From positions 25,010,842-25,074,841 of the forward strand of contig NC_092020.1 of the NCBI RefSeq assembly GCF_042242105.1: a DNA stretch of 64,000 bases. Reading direction: 5' to 3'. Source of the stretch: Pempheris klunzingeri. Taxonomy: Eukaryota > Chordata > Actinopteri > Acropomatiformes > Pempheridae. Below, piece by piece: positions 24,376 to 35,499 of this stretch. The notes beneath the pieces were generated by a model. That model did not search any database. It was not told the DNA's origin and saw nothing but the letters and a program-made list of their open reading frames with translations. Positions within the stretch are counted from its first letter, which is position 1, and each line of letters opens with the position of its first letter. Position numbers and translations under genes: made by a program.

Positions 24376-25591
24376 CTACGGTACTACTGTTAGCTTCATG
24401 CTAATTAGCCTCCATCTGGACAGGAAGTAGCAGACAGGAAACGGGAAGACAATAGATAATTAAAGTTTTGCTTACGTAACAAATGGTCATCATCACTGTC
24501 ATTTATTTTTAAATTAATGTCATTGTTGAGTTTGTAAAATGTCAAAGATGAGAATTAAACTCAACATGAAACAAACATGAGGCTTTTATTTTTTTAAACA
24601 GGAAATTGTCTTTGATTTTAATTTGTCTTCAACTGATGAAAGAAATTCAAAGAAAACACAGCAGAGTCAAACAAATGGTTTGTTGGATATCTAAGTCCAG
24701 GTAGAAATATAATTTATTGTTTGTTTTTTATTCTGTTGTTTCAGATATTTTAGTTTCTCTTCATGTTGATTTTTAAATAAAAAAACATGGAATAAGTAAA
24801 TAATCATAAATAAAAGTGAATCATTGGAGGGAAACATCTGAAGTTATTCTTTATTGCACAAACTGATCAGGACTGTATGGGTGCTTCAATCAAACTTTAT
24901 TGACAGTGAACAAACGAAATATCACCACAATAAAAGATGATTAAACTTGGAAAGTTTATGGTTTAAGGAAATATTTTGTCTAAAAAGATAGTTTTGCTTT
25001 TATATGTACTGGTTTGGTGGAGTTTGATTTGTTCTGTGCACAGTTTTTAAGTAATTGTATTTAAAACATTACACAGTTATGTGGATAATGTATTGTTTGG
25101 CTTTTTTAATTACCATCTACCAAAACCAATCAATTCCATATCATTAAAATTATGTTATTACTTGCAAAATAAATCTAGATTTTCCAATAAAAAAACAAAT
25201 ATTTAAAAAAGTATGTCAAATAATACACAAAGAAGAGGAAGATGCTTATTTAGTATTCGTCTCTAGAGGAAAGTAAACCAGGAAGAGGGGTATGCATTAG
25301 GGCGGGGCTATTTTGTGGCGAACCAATCAGAGGCGAGTCATGCCTCAATCTAACCAATCAGAGGCGAGTCATGCCTCAATCTAACCAATCAGAGGCGGAG
25401 GTTGGAAATGCGTCACTTCTGGCTCCAGCGTAAAAATGGCAACGGCCGTTAAATCAAGATGGCGACTTAGAAAATGCCAAACTCGAGGCTTCAAAACGGC
25501 GGTCCACAAACCAGCGGGAGACGTCACGGTGTCTGCGTCCACCTCTGTCATACCTGTACGTGAGACAGGTGACATGAAGGTTATCTGAGCG
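24376..25591. other. Intergenic/3' UTR DNA between convergent selenot and the unrecognised gene
   Basis: AT-rich. Contains a short direct duplication at about 25323-25392 (repeated 'ccaatcagaggcgagtcatg'). TTTATT at 24850-24855 is a possible minus-strand polyadenylation signal. No exon supported. Confidence 0.5.
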
Positions 25592-28500
25592 TCAGACCGC
25601 AGCAGTTTGACTCAGCTGATGGATCTGAAGTAAAGAGACGAAGCGAGACAAACAGCGACCGCAGAACACCTGAAACACACAGAAAAAAAGCACAGGTTCA
25701 GTACCTGTCCTCCACAGTCCAGTTTACACCTGGCCACTCAGGTGGGTGTTTACCTGGTCACAGTTTCTGCAGAGATGCTTCAGGATTTGGACGCAGGGTT
25801 TGTCCGAACACAAGCTGCAGGATTCAACAGGAGGAGCTGCAGAAACATGACAGGTTATGTTTCACCTGCAGCTACCCTGAGCACCTGGACTCAGGTGAGA
25901 GACGACGTTTATCTTCTCCATCAGTTCGATGAATAGAATGAAATGTGGAGTCAGGTAGCCAAGAGACTCACCTGTCCTCTTACTGCAGGTGGTGGAGTCA
26001 AACACCTTCAGGATGAAGCGCAGATCCACAGAGCAGAGAGCCTTCAACTCACCTGGTACACCTGGACAGGTGGAGGACAGGTTAGAAAGGTGAGGATGGG
26101 TGGAAACAGGTGGAGAAAGGTGAGGACAGTTGGAGGCGGGTGAGGATGGGTGCTGAGAATGGGTGGAGACAGGTGAAAACAGGTGGAGAAAGGTGAGGAC
26201 AGGTAACACAGCATCAACACTGGCTCACCTGAGATTATCTCACTGAGCTGCTGCAGGTGAGTGCTGTTGCCATGGAAACAGGACTGGTCGGTGTTGTGGT
26301 CGAGCTGGGAGCCGAAAGAGTTTAGTTCCTCTTCCTGTTTCCTGTTCAGGTCCGTCTGAGCAGAGAAATCATTGAAGACCAGTGCAGAACTTTATTTAAA
26401 ATTACAAAAGGTTGAATGTTCTGAGGGAAATGTACCTGTAAAACTTATAAACTAATTAAAATACTGTGACAGGCTGAGATTGTTATTCTAAGTGTCTGAT
26501 AACATTGATAGTGATAATCTGAGTATTGTTTGTTAGGGTTATTGTGTTATTTGATACCCCCTACAGAGACAGACCTGGAAGATCCTTTTGGATAAACAGC
26601 TGTTATATCGCTCGCTTCAAACACACCAGACTCCATTGACAAAAACAGTAATTTTACACGGTAGTTGCTAGTCCACTGTTATCTCGATCAGTTAGTTTGT
26701 TTGTGTTATGGTGTGATTTTTGGTGTTTTGAAGGGTTAGTTTGGGTGCAACACAATATTTCAGTATCAAATAACACAATAACACTAACAAACAATACTCA
26801 GATTATCACTATAAGTGTCTGTGTTCTGCTAGATAAAACTACTGATTTCATGAATGGAGTCTGGTGTGTTTGAATACAGCCATATAACGGCTGTTTGTGG
26901 TTAAACCAAAAGGATCTTCCAGGTCTATCTCTGTAGTTCTCACCTCAGTGGTTAAAGACCGAAACACTGAGGGCAGTTTTCAGGTGAGCTGGTGATGAGG
27001 ACTCACCTGACTGTCTGCTGTGATCCTCCACAGACTCAGACTGGGGTAGAGACGGGGGGTTCCACCCAGCTGTGGAGCTCCGTCTCTGGGTAAACTCCGC
27101 CCGCCGTCCCCCTCTGACCCCTGGATGTCTGACGCCTGAGACGAACCCTCGCCGTGTTTTTGATCTTCAGAGCCGAACGAAGGGCCGCTCCGAATGTCTC
27201 CGGCAGAGAAAACCTCAGCTTCATATGGAGGAGCGCTCGGACACCTGACAGGAGGATGAAGGTATTTCACAGTCTCAGTGGGTCAGTGTGTGATCGTACA
27301 GGTGACTAACACACCTGATGCCCTTAAATCACCAGACTGCCTGTGTCCTGCACAGAACTGTCAGAGCTCAGAGACGTTCAAATCAAAGTTATAGTAGTAC
27401 CAGTAGTAACAGTACTCTCTGTACTGTGGTACCAGTAGTAACAGTACTGTGAACTGCAGGATCAGTAGAGGTACTATCAGTACTATCAGTAGTACTATCA
27501 GTACTATCAGTAGTACTATCAGTACTATCAGTTGTACTATCAGTAGTAGTATCAGTACTATCAGTAGTACTATTAGTACTATCAGTAGTACTATCAGTAG
27601 TACTGTTAGTATTACTATCAGTATTAATAATCATTTGAACTTTTACTGAAATGAACCCATGTGAGTTAAAATCAGCCAGATAACAAGTTTTCATACCTGA
27701 AACAAACACAGGGAGTCAGCAGGCAGTACCTCGACGTCTCACGCTCAAAACACAACAGATCTGATTCTTCCTCCTCTTCCTCCTCCTCCTCCTCCTCCTC
27801 CTCCTCCTCCTCTTCCTCTTCCTCTTCCTCTTCCTCTTCCTCCCCCTCCCTCCCACAGCCGCTGGGTGAGGTCATCGGTCTGAAGATGACGGTGTCAGAC
27901 AGTCTGATCCCAACAATGTTCACTGCCTTCACCTCTTTATCTTCCTCATGCTTGTCTTCCTCTGCTGCCTCCCCCCACCTGCTCCTCACCACCTCCTCTT
28001 CCTCCTCCACCTCCTCCTCCTCCTCCCCCTGCTTCACCTGTATGGGACATGTAGGAAGGGGGCGGGGCTCAGTCTGCCGGATGTTTTTGCTCCTCTGCAG
28101 AGCTTCTTCCACCCAGAGCCGGGACATACCCGATGGAGGAGAGGGGGAGGAGGGGGAGGACTTCCAGCATCTACCCCCCAGCAGAGGGGAGCAGGGCAGA
28201 GAGCAAGGCAGCCTCCTCCTCCCCCCAGGATGAGGAGAAGAGGGGAGGGAGCGGTCGTCTCCTGTCCGTAGGAAAGGGCGACCAGGAAGTCCAGGAGAGG
28301 TGTTTGTAGCTCCGCCCCCACCTGCACTGAGGCTGATGATGTCACAGCTTCCCGTGTCCGCCGGCTCCACCTGCTCCACCTGTGACCTCCAGACAGGAAG
28401 TGGGGCAGAGGTCTGAGGACTGAGGTGTTGTGGATGATAATGTCGTCGTTGGAAATCAGAGACTTCCTGTTCATGTGTGATGTCACCCTGCAGGAGCTCC

Positions 28501-29780
28501 CTGACAACAAGACAAACAAACACCTGTCAGTATTTCAGGTAAACAGGTGTGAGAGACCATGTCATTATTTTTTAAAGGATTCTGGGAAATGAAGGAGACT
28601 CTGGCTGAGAGTTGAATCAGTATTAGTATCAGAAGTAGTAGTAGTAGTAGTACTATTAGTAGTTGTAGTGTCTCACCTGAGCATGCTCAGTCTGGTGGTC
28701 AGCGTCAGGTCTGGATCGGATCCGTCCGTCCTGTTCTGACCGATCAAACTTCTGTCCCGAGACACAAAACAGACAAAACACACAAAAACCAGTGAGACCA
28801 GTAGAACCAGAGTGTTGTGGACAGTCATGTGACTTTTTGCAGCTTTAATGAGTCTTTAAATTAAATCGGTTTTAATCTGGTTAAAGTCAGTGATCCACCT
28901 GTCAAGTGTGGCTCCGCCCACCACCACAATCCTTGCGACGTGATTGGACGCTGCTGTCGCACTCAACAATGACGTTTTAGGTTTGTTCACTCACTCGCTA
29001 CTTCCTGTTTAACACCTATTTACTTCCTGTTTACTCTGCTGTTTACTTCCTGTTTACTCTGCTGTTTACTCATGTTGCATCATCGCTAGCTGCTGGGTCA
29101 CATGACCTTTTGTTCTCTTCGTCACGCATGCAGCAGTGCATTGTGGGAATCTTTGAGGGCAACAAACAGCGGAGACGTTTACACACAATGTCGAGCAAGA
29201 TGTGGTGAACAGGAAGTGACGTCACTGTTAAAGGTGTGATGACATCATCACCTGAGGTCCGATAGCAGAGCAGCCAGCCTGTCGGGGGCGGAGCTCAGCG
29301 TCTCCATGACGACATCATGAGGGGCTCTATGTCTCTGCTCTGGGGTCAAAGGTTGAATCGTCAGCTGGTTTTCTACTTCCTGTTTCAGAGACACAGAAAG
29401 GTACAGCTACAAATACTACAGTCAGTACTACAAATACTACAGATAATATACTAATACTACAGTCAGTACTACAGTTAATACACTAATACTACAGTTAGTA
29501 CTACCAATACCAATATTAGTACTACAAATACTACAGTAATACACTAATACTACAGTTAGTGTATGTGTGTATATATATATATATATATACACGTATACAA
29601 ATAAAATCAAGATATATAAAGATCTACATATAGCACAAATATATTTTAAAAAACCGAATGAGGTAACTTCACAGTGTACTTTGTAAATTTCCCCGTCGTG
29701 GGACTAATAAAGAAATATCTTATCTTAAATTATCTCATCTTATCTTATGGGGTTACAGCTGTATAAATGCAATAAAGAAA

Positions 29781-29814
<34 letters not shown>

Positions 29815-31283
29815 CTAGAAATATAGAAAAACAATATAATTAATGGATAAGTTGAGAGTAACATTTTATGATTTTAATAAAGGATTATCTGCTCATTTTA
29901 AACCAATAAAAGCCCTTAAAATTGATCAAATATCATTAAAACATCCCTTAGTGTTGATCTTTAAAAGTATGTACGTGTGTTTTCAGTGAATGTTAAAATT
30001 CAGGGACTGATTTTATTTGGTCCATTTAAGAAAATTTGACCTGTAAATCATCAGTAAATGATTCTTTAGCCAGCGATACAGTCATTTGTCGTCACCAATA
30101 AACTGTTTAAAACCAGGTTTTAACATCAGACCACAAACATCTGTGATCCTGAACGTGATGAAGCCCCGATCATGTGGAAACGTGTCACCTGAGCCGTAGT
30201 TTTGGCGTTCTCACGTGGAGTCTTGAGTTTTTACACCTCACAGAAAACAAAATGAGTTCTCAAAGTGTCGGGTGTAAGATTTCTTTTCAGGCTGTCAGTC
30301 CTGCACAAGTAAACTGCCCGAGGACACTGGGATACTGGGAGCTGAGGAGGGTCACAAAGCATCTTCACAGTAACTCCTGTCTGCATTATACAACCACTAA
30401 CGGTCATTCACTCCCAGTTCACCCACTAAAAAGAACAATGGATTCTATTCTATAGTCTATTCACGACTAAACTCTCATTAACAAGTCGGCACATTTACTG
30501 GAGTTCTTCCATGTGATGCTACTCTGTGATTTTCCTGCAGTAGAAGTATTTGAGACGACGCAGGCGTTGTGTCCATGAAGGAATGAAGACAGGACAGACC
30601 TCCTTTTTTTTTTAATGTCTGGTTTGTTTACGAACAGTTTTGTTCACATTCAATTCAATTAAAAAATGTTATTCGTTGCTCAAGGGGAATTTCATTCTGT
30701 TTTTTTTACTTCCTGTTTGTTTACGTCTTGTTTGTTTACATTTAATTCAATTAGATTTTTATTTTTCATGCGGTTTCTTTACATTACAAGTGTGTTTACA
30801 GTTATTTCAAATCAAAATTCTTCATTCAGCCCTTAAGGGGAAATTCATGCATCGTCAATTTGTTAATTTTTATAAATTTTGTTTATATTATTGATTTATT
30901 TATTACATCAGGTTTGTTTGTTTACATCTATTTACATTTAGTTTGAACCAAAATAGTTTGTTCATCACTTCTGGAGAAAATTCATGTACACGGTTTCTTT
31001 TACATCAGTTTTTTTCAAATGTGTGGTTTGTTTTTTATTATAATAATAATAATAATGATAATAAGAGTAGTATATCATCTAAATGCTAAAGATAAAATTA
31101 ATTTATCAACAAATTCATAATGAATGATAAACTGTACATTTTTACTCATCATTTCATTTACTTTGTTCCTTAATGTAACAAAACTGTTGAATAATAAAAC
31201 AAAAAGGAAACGATATTATAAAAAGATTTTACCTTCTTTGGTTTGTTGAACCACTTCCTGACTTTATTCATCGTGCTGAACAT
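25592..31283 (-). CDS. Unrecognised protein with acidic tract and C-terminal FYVE-like Cys-rich finger
   Basis: Nine phase-consistent coding exons: 31233-31283, 29252-29379, 28677-28748, 27730-28500, 27007-27244, 26229-26355, 25972-26061, 25754-25836 and 25592-25669, giving 1638 nt and 545 residues. I cannot name the family. N-terminus is basic (MNKVRKWFNKPKK), then a short helical-looking part (SAPPDRLAALLSDLR ... RLSMLRELLQGD). A long low-complexity middle follows, with a run of about 20 or more Glu from (TCC)n. A conserved-looking tail follows (ELKALCSVDLRFILKVFDS), then CSLC ... CRNC-DQVF-CGRC, with spacing C-x2-C-x4-C-x7-C-x2-C-x4-C-x2-C. This resembles the first half of FYVE fingers or the finger of SPATA2, without the second half. 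An alternative donor for exon 4 exists near 27695. Head-to-head with rnf4. Confidence 0.8.
26460..26945. mobile_element. Fold-back interspersed repeat, copy 5 (nested palindrome)
   Basis: Lies in the fifth intron of the unrecognised gene. 'gagtattgtttgttag' (about 26521) is mirrored by 'ctaacaaacaatactc' (about 26790). 'ggaagatccttttgg' with 'ccagactccattgacaaaaa' (about 26578-26646) is mirrored around 26855-26930 with 'aaccaaaaggatcttccagg'. The most complete copy in the window. Confidence 0.75.
27395..27625. repeat. Minisatellite of 'agtactatc' words
   Basis: About 230 bp of degenerate 9-21-bp units ('agtactatcagtagtactat') in the intron before the exon at 27007-27244. Gives spurious Ser/Thr-rich frames. 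Confidence 0.9.
27766..27845. repeat. (TCC/TTCC)n tract encoding poly-Glu
   Basis: Microsatellite inside the large coding exon of the unrecognised gene. Read on the minus strand as GAG/GAA it gives an uninterrupted acidic tract and is likely length-polymorphic. Confidence 0.9.
28749..29251 (-). other. Intron of the unrecognised gene
   Basis: Contains 'cttcctgtttactctgctgt' repeated about three times near 29005-29065. No exon seen. Confidence 0.5.
29380..31232 (-). other. First coding intron of the unrecognised gene
   Basis: Holds a 'ctactacagt' minisatellite (about 29403-29560), alternating AT/GT dinucleotide runs (29563-29595 and 29780-29815) and T-rich duplicated blocks with 'cttcctgtttgtttacgtc' near 30710. 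No exon supported. Confidence 0.6.
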
Positions 31284-32325
31284 CTGTCTCCTCCTGTACA
31301 CTCTGACACTGTGAGTTTACCTGTGCAGGTGGGCAGGAGGTGGGCGGGGCTTCACACTGCTGTGATTTTTTTTGTTGTTGTTGTCTCTTTGTGTTTTTAA
31401 TCTGACACCTGACCCTACAGAGTCCAGGTCCTCCATGTTCTTGTCAGAGAAAACACGTGCTGTGCTGCAGGTTTAATGTCCTCTGTGCCCTCCACCCTCA
31501 TCAATGACCAATAATCACTCATCAGTAACTGATGATCAAACTGCCTACATTTTAATATCATTAAAACACAACACGACTGACAGATTATAGTCTGATATCT
31601 ATAATATGACATACAAAGAAATAGACAATTTCTAATATTTTGCAGGAAAAACTTCATAGAAAAGACAGAAAAATAAATATATTTTTTTTAAGTGGAGGAA
31701 AAAAAACATAAATTGTTTAATTATGGGCTATAAAGTAGCACAGGGACACTACTGTGTAGAAATAATGACCTGAAGTCTGCCATGCTTTATTTACATTTAT
31801 TACACAGATTTGTGCACAAGAAATCAATAGTTTAACACAAAATAGTGAATTAAATACTATTTTAAAAATGATTGTATTGCTTCCGCTATCAGAACTGCAA
31901 CCATAGCAACAGTTTGTTCTACATGGCAACAGCGGGGCACGATTGACCAATCAGAATCGAGAATTCAAAAAAGCCGCTCAATAAATGGTAATAATTTAAG
32001 TTTGTAAGTTTATATGATCAGAAATAATAAAACATGACAGAAGAGTTTAGGTAGACCGGGGTTAATGACTAATATAAAGACACACATCAGTTTATCGGGT
32101 GTTTTGGACTGACTTTAATGATGTATTTCCCACCGTGAGACTGCAGGTGGCGGTAATGATCCTGAAACCCTGCTGGTCTTTGACTTCCGCTTGAAGATAT
32201 CGTTAGCATCGGCTGGTTGATGGGAAATAAATCCGTCTGTTTTCTCTGAGGTTCAAAAATAAGTGGATGTGCATGCAGCCGCTGAACTACACAACAGCTA
32301 ACTGCTAACAGAAGGGACGCTGACG
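31284..32325. promoter_or_regulatory. Shared interval between the unrecognised gene and rnf4, with a possible rnf4 non-coding first exon
   Basis: Head-to-head gene starts frame this interval. A donor ACG|GTGAGC at 32325/32326 could end a non-coding rnf4 exon, whose next exon starts at 33682. No TATA box is obvious. CCAAT-type 'gaccaatcagaa' lies near 31945. The middle is AT-rich. Confidence 0.35.
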
Positions 32326-32750
32326 GTGAGCACACACAGCTAACTGCCCGATGCTAACTGCTAGCTCGCTAAACGGTGTTGTAAACTGTGGGAACTTTGA
32401 AACCTCGCCTGAACCACCCTTAAGGTACCATTAACCCCCCTACTTGTCATTTCCGACTAATATTTAACCCCAGTGTTTATTTTGATTGATCTAAAGGGAC
32501 GTTAAACACCAGCGAGCAGCGCTACAGGAAACTCGTTTCAAAGTGAAACCATTTCAAAACTACACATGCTACAACTGGCAGCTAGCTAACTTAACAAGCT
32601 ACTTCTAACGGTTGTGGAAACGAGCTAACATCAGCAAGTGTTTGATGCTACCTATCCGGTTTTATTCGGGCTTGATGATTAACTAGGAGCTGGTTAACGA
32701 ACAGCTGCTGAACTGTACGCTGTCAGGTTGTTTAGCATGACGCTAAACAG

Positions 32751-33073
32751 TGTGGGATGCTAACAGAACAGTCAATGAGTTATGCTAACTCAACAATCAG
32801 TGTGGGATGCTAACAGAACAGTCAATGAGTTATGCTAACTCAACAGTCAGTGTGGGATGCTAACAGAACAGTCAATGAGTTATGCTAACTCAACAATCAG
32901 TGTGGGATGCTAACAGAACAGTCAATGAGTTATGCTAACTCAACAATCAGTGTGGGATGCTAACAGAACAGTCAATGAGTTATGCTAACTCAACAGTCCG
33001 TGTGGGATGCTAACAGAACAGTCAATGAGTTATGCTAACTCAACAGTCCGTGTGGGATGCTAACAGAACAGTC
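32751..33073. repeat. 50-bp minisatellite, about 6.5 copies
   Basis: Unit starts 'tgtgggatgctaacagaaca' and continues 'gtcaatgagttatgctaact'. Starts at 32751, 32801, 32851, 32901, 32951, 33001 and 33051 exactly. Located in the rnf4 5' intron. Confidence 0.97.
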
Positions 33074-33615
33074 AGTATAGGAACTGTCGATATGGGGTGC
33101 TAACAATGCTAACAAAACAATCATTGTGGGATGCTAGACAGGACTAGTCAGTGTGGGATGCTAACAGTGTCTGTGTTTCTAACAGTGATTGTGATGCTAA
33201 CAGAACAGTCAATGTTTGATGCTAACAGTGTCTGTGATGCTAACAGAACAGTCAGTGTGTGATGCTAACAGTGCCAATAATGCTCACAGAATAGTCAGCA
33301 TGGGGTGCTAGCAGTGTGTGTGATGCTAACAGTGTGTGTGATGCTAACAGTGTTTGTGGTGCTAACAGAGCAGTCAGTGTGTGATGCTAACAGTGTCTGT
33401 GTTGTTAACAGTGATTGTGATGCTAACAGAACAGTCAGTGTGTGATGCAAACAGTGCTTGAGATGCTAACAGAACAGTCAATGTTTGATGCTAACAGTGT
33501 CTGTGATGCTAACAGAACAGTCAGCGTGTGATGATAACAGTGTCTGTGATGCTAACAGAACAGTCAGTGTGTGATGCTAACAATGTCTGTGATGCTAACA
33601 GAACAGTCAGTGTGT
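33074..33615. repeat. Decayed continuation of the 'gatgctaacag' minisatellite
   Basis: Irregular units of 'gatgctaacagaacagtcag' and 'tgtctgtgatgctaacag' continue to within about 70 bp of the first rnf4 coding exon. Older and more variable than the 50-bp array. Confidence 0.9.
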
Positions 33616-33700
33616 CTGATGTGGTTTGATGAGGTCTGGTGTGTCTTTTATCAACCCTCTGTGTGTGTTTCCTCTTTGCAGTATCTTCTGTGTCTCTGAT

Positions 33701-35246
33701 ATGAGCAGCACTGTAAGTTTTCTTCTTCCTCTCTCAGTTTGTGTCTTGTGTTTGATTTAAAAGAAAACTAAAGTTGAACAGACACAAAGTAAAAATATTA
33801 AAGTTCTGTCACGCAGGATCTGACCTGCTATGAAATTAAATATTGATTATGTGCAGCAGCAAAACGGCTGTGATCTAATGAGTGTGTGCTGTGCCATGCT
33901 GTGTGTGTTCAGGCTCAGAGGAAGAGGAGGACCACAGGAAGTCCTCTGGTGTCCAGACCGAGCACAAAGGCCAACAGACGGGCTAACGTCAGGAGGACGG
34001 CTAACGCCACCAGGGCGGCTGGCGCAATCAGAGCAGCTAACAGGACGGCTAGCAGGACGGCTAGCAGGACAGCTAACGTTAGCAGGACGTCTGATGTGGA
34101 CCCTGCCCCCCCCACAGAGACCATCGATGTGATGGACAACACTGAGGACGGTCAGTACTGATCCATACTCTCTACAGCTATTAATTAGCATCATCACTAC
34201 CTGTAATCAATAATCATGCCGGTGAACCCTGTGACTGTTTAACTGGTCACACTGTAAGTCACATGACTTAATACTTGATGTCACATCCTGCGCTGCTGTT
34301 GGTCAGACCTGCTGAGATAGATCTCTGATCAATAATCAATAGCTGATGTGTGTTCAGGTGTGGAGGAGGTGGTGGATCTGACCTGTGAGGGATCAGAAGC
34401 TGCTGTGGTCGACCTGACAAACAACGACTCAGTACTGGTAACGACACATTAATACCCAGAAATACACACACTAGTACACACTAATGCACAACAATACACA
34501 AAAACACACACACACACACACACTCTAATACACTACTGATACTGATCAAACGTCTCTTCTTCTGCTGTTTCTGTTTCTTCCTCTGCTCCTGTGATGATCC
34601 AGCTGGTGGACGAAGGTAAGACTTTATTCCGTCTGCGTTAATTGTTGAAATAAAGTTTCATTAAAGGAACAGTCCAACATTTCTCTGGACGTCCTCCACC
34701 AGGTCCACGGAACAGGAGAGTCACAGCAGCGGAGAGTTACGTCGTTAGCAGTGATGAAGACGAGGACACGCCCCCCGCCCTAAACGCGGCAATAGTATCC
34801 TCTTTACAGGCGGACAGCTCCTCCAGGTAATAGAAATGACAGCCAGGTAATAGACTGATCCAAGCTAACACTAGCTTCAAATCATAGCCAGGTAATAGAC
34901 AGATCCCCGATCACATCATCAGTAGAACTCAGTCTCTCTCTCTCTCTGTGTCTCAGGTCGACTCCGGGGACGATCAGCTGTCCTGTCTGTCTGGACTCGT
35001 ACTCTGAGGTGATACTCAAACACACCTGTTACACACCTGGCCAGCAGGTCCCGTGTGTCCTGTGTTCTGATTGGCTGGTTGTTGTTTCCCTCACAGATCG
35101 TAGAAAGCGGCCGATTGGTCGTTTCCACTAAATGTGGCCACGTGTTCTGCAGCCAGTGTCTGAGAGACGCTCTGACGTCATCACACACCTGTCCTACCTG
35201 CAGGAAGAGACTGACCCACCGCCAGTACCACCCCCTTTACATCTGA
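33701..35246 (+). CDS. rnf4: E3 ubiquitin ligase RNF4 (SUMO-targeted)
   Basis: Nuclear RING ligase that ubiquitinates poly-SUMOylated proteins. Exons 33701-33712, 33913-34150, 34358-34437, 34603-34615 (a 13-nt microexon), 34703-34826, 34957-35008 and 35097-35246, giving 669 nt and 222 residues (human 190). SUMO-interaction motifs: EEVVDLT (about 86-92) and AVVDLT (about 97-102), followed by NNDSV as in mammals. RING from CPVCLDSY (164) through TKCGHVFCSQCLRD and CPTCRKRL, ending RQYHPLYI, the conserved C-terminus needed for dimerisation. The N-terminal exon is unusually rich in Arg-Thr-Ala repeats, made of gctaac/gctagc words like those in the upstream intron. A partial copy of the last exon follows the stop. 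Confidence 0.96.
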
Positions 35247-35397
35247 CATCACTCTGACATCATCACACACCTGTCCTACCTGCAGGAAGAGACTGACCCA
35301 CCGCCAGCACCACCCCCTCTACATCTGACATCACTCTGACATCATCAATCACCTGACCCCCACCCAGTACCACCCCCTCTACACCTGACATCACACA
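35171..35397 (+). repeat. Tandem copies of the rnf4 terminal coding segment
   Basis: The 82-bp segment spanning the last zinc-ligand pair to past the stop is repeated: copy 1 (about 35171-35250) is coding, copy 2 (about 35251-35333) is nearly identical, and copy 3 (about 35334-35395) is shortened and diverged. Only copy 1 is in the frame; the others are 3' UTR. Confidence 0.93.
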
Positions 35398-35481
35398 CCT
35401 GCTGCTGGATGTTTCCAGTGATGTCATCAGTGATGTCATCAGACCAGGAAGTCATTTTATTTAATTTTTATTTTTAATCTG

Positions 35482-35487
35482 AATAAA
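35482..35487 (+). terminator. Polyadenylation signal of rnf4
   Basis: AATAAA about 240 nt after the rnf4 stop. Confidence 0.6.
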
Positions 35488-35499
35488 AGATGTTGTGTC

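Noticed and set aside
35251-35333. Second RING-end copy as an additional rnf4 exon
   Set aside because: It follows the stop codon with no intervening coding junction. A possible acceptor exists but nothing shows use.
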